Assembly: GCA_014208095.1 (NCBI GenBank)
Contig: JACHMT010000001.1
Location: forward strand, 1-64,000
Direction of reading: 5' to 3'
Length of the DNA stretch: 64,000 nt
Source of the DNA: Actinospineispora eucalypti
GTDB taxonomy: Bacteria; Actinomycetota; Actinomycetes; Mycobacteriales; Pseudonocardiaceae
The position numbers were made by a program, and so were the translations under genes. Below the pieces are notes generated by a model that ran no database searches, was not told where the DNA came from, and saw only the letters and a program-made list of their open reading frames with translations. Shown one piece after another: positions 61,590 through 64,000 of the stretch; positions within the stretch are counted from its first letter, which is position 1; each line of letters opens with the position of its first letter.

Positions 61590-62234
61590 ATGGGGTTCGC
61601 GGAGTACGTGGCGGGCAACTGGCCGGAACTGCTGGCCGCCACCCTCGAACACGCCGTGCTGGTGCTGGTGTCCCTGGCGCTGGCCACGGCGATCTGCATT
61701 CCGCTGGCCGTGGTCACCTACCGCACGGACCTGCCGCGCGGCGTCGTGCTGGCCGCCGCCGGGGTGTTCCTGACCATCCCGTCCTACGCGCTGTTCGGCC
61801 TGCTCATCGCCCCGCTCGGGCTGGGCGCGACGCCGGCCGTGGTGGCGCTGACGCTCTACGCGATGCTGCCGATCCTGCGCAACGCCATAGTCGGGCTGCG
61901 CAACGTGAACCCGGCGGTCAGCGAGTCCGCCATCGGCATGGGCATGGACGCCAACCTGCGGCTGCGCCGGGTGGACCTGCCGCTGGCCTGGCCGGTGATC
62001 GTGACCGGCATGCGGGTGTCGGCGCAGCTGCTGCTGGGCATCGCCGCGATCGCCGCGACGGTCGGCGGCCCCGGGCTCGGCCGGCTGATCCTGACCGGGC
62101 TGGACGTGGCCGGCACGCCCTTCGCCATCTACCTCACGCTCGAGGGGATCCTCGGCATCATCGTGCTGGCCCTCCTGTTCGACCTGGCATTTGTCCTGCT
62201 CAGCCGCCTGACCACGTCGAGGGGCCTGCGATGA
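61590..62234 (+). CDS. OpuC/ProW-type ABC transporter permease
   Basis: A 214-residue permease with five or six membrane helices and the BPD loop SESAIGMGMDANLRLRRVDLPLAWPVIVTGMR that docks the ATPase. It belongs to the glycine betaine/carnitine/choline class. ATG at 61590; stop overlaps the ATPase start (ATGA). Confidence 0.92.
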   Translation: MGFAEYVAGNWPELLAATLEHAVLVLVSLALATAICIPLAVVTYRTDLPRGVVLAAAGVFLTIPSYALFGLLIAPLGLGATPAVVALTLYAMLPILRNAIVGLRNVNPAVSESAIGMGMDANLRLRRVDLPLAWPVIVTGMRVSAQLLLGIAAIAATVGGPGLGRLILTGLDVAGTPFAIYLTLEGILGIIVLALLFDLAFVLLSRLTTSRGLR

Positions 62235-63379
62235 CCGAGAACATGATCGAGCTGGACCAGCTGACCAAGCACTACCCGGGCCAGGACCGGCCGGCGGTCA
62301 CCGAGCTGACCATGAACATCGCGGCCGGCGAGATCGTGGTGTTCGTCGGCCCCTCGGGCTGCGGCAAGACCACCACGATGAAGCTGGTCAACCGGTTGAT
62401 CGAGCCCAGCTCCGGGCGCATCGTGATGCAGGGCGAGGACGTCACCTCGGTGAACCCGGACCAGCTGCGCCGGCGGATCGGCTACGTGATCCAGCAGGGC
62501 GGCCTCTTCCCGCACATGACCATCGCGGAGAACATCGCCACCGTGCCCAAGATGCTCGGCTGGGACCGGGGCCGGATCGCGGAGCGGGTGGACCAGCTGC
62601 TCACCCTGGTCGGGCTGGACCCGGGCGAGTTCGCCCAGCGCTACCCCAAGCAGCTGTCCGGCGGGCAGCAGCAGCGGGTCGGGGTGGCCCGCGCGCTCGG
62701 CGCCGACCCGCCGGTGATGCTGATGGACGAGCCGTTCGGCGCGATCGACCCGGTACAGCGGGAGAACCTGCAGAACGAGTTCCTCAAGCTGCAGGGGGAC
62801 ATCCGCAAGACGATCATCTTCGTTACCCACGACATCGACGAGGCGATCAAGATGGGGGACCGGATCGCCATCCTGAACACCGGCGCGGTGGTCGCCCAGT
62901 ACGACACCCCGGAGCGCATCCTCTCCGACCCGGCGGACGAGTTCGTCGCCGACTTCGTCGGGCGCGGGGCTTCGATCAGGCGGCTGTCGCTGACCCGGGT
63001 CAAGGACGCCGCCGTGCCGCGCTGGCCGGCCGTCGCGGCCAGCACCGACCCGCGCCGGATCCTGGCCATCGCCCGGGAGTCCAAGCAGGGCTGGGCGATC
63101 CTGCTGGACGACGCGCGCCGGCCGATCGGCTGGGTGCCGTCCATGGTGGCCAGCACCGACACCACCATGCTCAGCAAGGGCGTGCCGGTGAACGCCGAGA
63201 TCCGGCCGGAGGACACGCTGTTCGACGCGCTGGACGGGATGCTCTCGTCCAACCGCTCGGCCACCGTGGTGGTCGACGAGGAGGGCCGCTACCGGGGCGT
63301 GCTGGACATCGAGACGGTCCGGGGGCTGATCCACTCCGCACCCGAGGCTCCGGCGGCGAACGGCTCGAGCGGGAAATGA
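62231..63379 (+). CDS. OpuC-type ABC transporter ATP-binding protein with CBS domains
   Basis: A 382-residue ATPase. Walker A GPSGCGKTTTMK, Q loop VIQQGGLFPHMT, signature LSGGQQQRVGVARAL, Walker B VMLMDEPFGAID and His switch FVTHDIDEA are intact. The C-terminal ~120 residues carry two CBS motifs (SKQGWAILLDDARRPIGWV and RSATVVVDEEGRYRGVLDIE), the ionic-strength sensor of osmoregulated importers such as OpuA/OpuC. It energises uptake of a compatible solute. Confidence 0.95.
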   Translation: MTENMIELDQLTKHYPGQDRPAVTELTMNIAAGEIVVFVGPSGCGKTTTMKLVNRLIEPSSGRIVMQGEDVTSVNPDQLRRRIGYVIQQGGLFPHMTIAENIATVPKMLGWDRGRIAERVDQLLTLVGLDPGEFAQRYPKQLSGGQQQRVGVARALGADPPVMLMDEPFGAIDPVQRENLQNEFLKLQGDIRKTIIFVTHDIDEAIKMGDRIAILNTGAVVAQYDTPERILSDPADEFVADFVGRGASIRRLSLTRVKDAAVPRWPAVAASTDPRRILAIARESKQGWAILLDDARRPIGWVPSMVASTDTTMLSKGVPVNAEIRPEDTLFDALDGMLSSNRSATVVVDEEGRYRGVLDIETVRGLIHSAPEAPAANGSSGK

Positions 63380-64000
63380 CCCTGCGCCGCGTCGTCACCC
63401 CACTGGTGCTGGCCGCAGTGCTGCTGGTGCTGTGGCTGTACGTGCGCGCCCGCCCGCTGGACGCCATCGAGGCGCGCAGCCTGAACGCCGCCTACCTGGC
63501 CAGCCGCACCCTGACCCACCTCGAGCTGACCGTGATCACCGCCGCGATCATCCTGGCCATCGCCATCCCGCTGGGCATCGCGCTGACCCGCCCGGGCGCG
63601 CGGGCCGTCGCCGGTCCGGTGCTGGTGGTGGTCAACATCGGCCAGGCCATCCCGTCCTTCGGGCTGCTGGTGCTGTTCGGCGTGTGGCTGGTCACCGTGG
63701 GGGTGAGCACCATCGCGGTGACCACCTTCGTGATCTACGGGTTGTTGCCGGTGCTGCGCAACACCATGGTCGGGCTGCACCAGGTGGACCGCGCGGTGGT
63801 GGAGGCGGCGCTGGGCATGGGCATGACCCGGCGCTCCACCCTGTTCCGCGTGGAGCTCCCGCTGGCCGTGCCGGTCATCCTGGCCGGCGTACGCACCGCG
63901 CTGGTGATCACCGTCGGCACGGTCGCGCTGGCCACCTTCATCGGCGCGGGCGGGCTGGGCGACGTGATCTCCAACGGCATCGCCTCGAACCGGACCCTGG
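63376..64000 (+). CDS. OpuC-type ABC transporter permease, cut by window end
   Basis: The visible 208 residues contain an N-terminal helix (PLVLAAVLLVLWLYVRA), several more helices and the BPD loop VEAALGMGMTRRSTLFRVELPLAVPVILAGVR. It is the second permease of the same transporter. The ATG at 63376 overlaps the ATPase stop. A substrate-binding protein gene is expected just beyond 64000. Confidence 0.93.
   Translation, partial: MTLRRVVTPLVLAAVLLVLWLYVRARPLDAIEARSLNAAYLASRTLTHLELTVITAAIILAIAIPLGIALTRPGARAVAGPVLVVVNIGQAIPSFGLLVLFGVWLVTVGVSTIAVTTFVIYGLLPVLRNTMVGLHQVDRAVVEAALGMGMTRRSTLFRVELPLAVPVILAGVRTALVITVGTVALATFIGAGGLGDVISNGIASNRTL

Overview
The window is GC-rich actinobacterial DNA. The most likely source is the order Pseudonocardiales (an Amycolatopsis-, Saccharopolyspora- or Saccharothrix-like organism), judged from gene content and order; no database was searched. 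It holds two blocks.

Block 1, from about 1 to 30.7 kb, is an integrated conjugative element. Its left arm (174-3155, minus strand) encodes an ESX (type VII secretion) style set: an EspG-like chaperone, a PPE-like protein, a DUF3558 lipoprotein and a small helical WXG/PE-like protein. Two Cys-containing hypothetical genes, an NsdA-like TPR regulator and a GNAT acetyltransferase follow. Next are a very large protein (WXG-like helical head, Pro-rich linker, one membrane helix, BTAD-like tail) and a small helical partner. The minus-strand type IV secretion operon (10.7-19.7 kb) has a VirB1-like transglycosylase/NlpC-P60 enzyme, VirB4 ATPase, PrgI-like protein, VirB6/TrbL-like channel protein, VirB2-like pilin candidate and an unknown first gene. 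Diverging from it (20.2-24.4 kb) are a membrane protein, a VirD4/TraD-like coupling ATPase and a charged membrane protein. A replication-relaxation protein, an AlpA/Xis-like helix-turn-helix protein, a GntR regulator and a tyrosine integrase follow (24.6-27.6 kb). Cargo lies beyond the integrase: an AT-richer YaaC-like gene, a hypothetical gene and a frameshifted membrane protein gene. Two arrays of GTGATGAC boxes, mostly 11 bp apart, sit in the two main promoter regions. No MOB-type relaxase and no ESX core ATPase or channel gene is visible in the window.

Block 2, from about 30.8 to 64 kb, is chromosome. It carries the conserved cell-division and cell-wall signalling cluster found near oriC in actinobacteria: cyclophilin, rhomboid protease, PH-domain protein, crgA, trpG/pabA-like amidotransferase, pknB, pknA, pbpA, rodA, pstP, fhaB, fhaA and a tRNA-Leu(CAG). 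The order matches Mycobacterium tuberculosis Rv0009-Rv0020c. After it come a thioesterase, a kinase-like gene, an enoyl-CoA hydratase, an MFS exporter, a MetE-like protein, a cation diffusion facilitator, a copper-type CopC/YcnI group, a histidine phosphatase, a nitrilase/hydrolase/IclR operon and an OpuC-type compatible-solute ABC transporter cut by the window end.

Intergenic DNA in block 2 is rich in short tandem arrays (22, 44, 49, 22 and 18 bp units) and strong hairpins. Several lie between convergent genes or inside the pkn/pbp operon.
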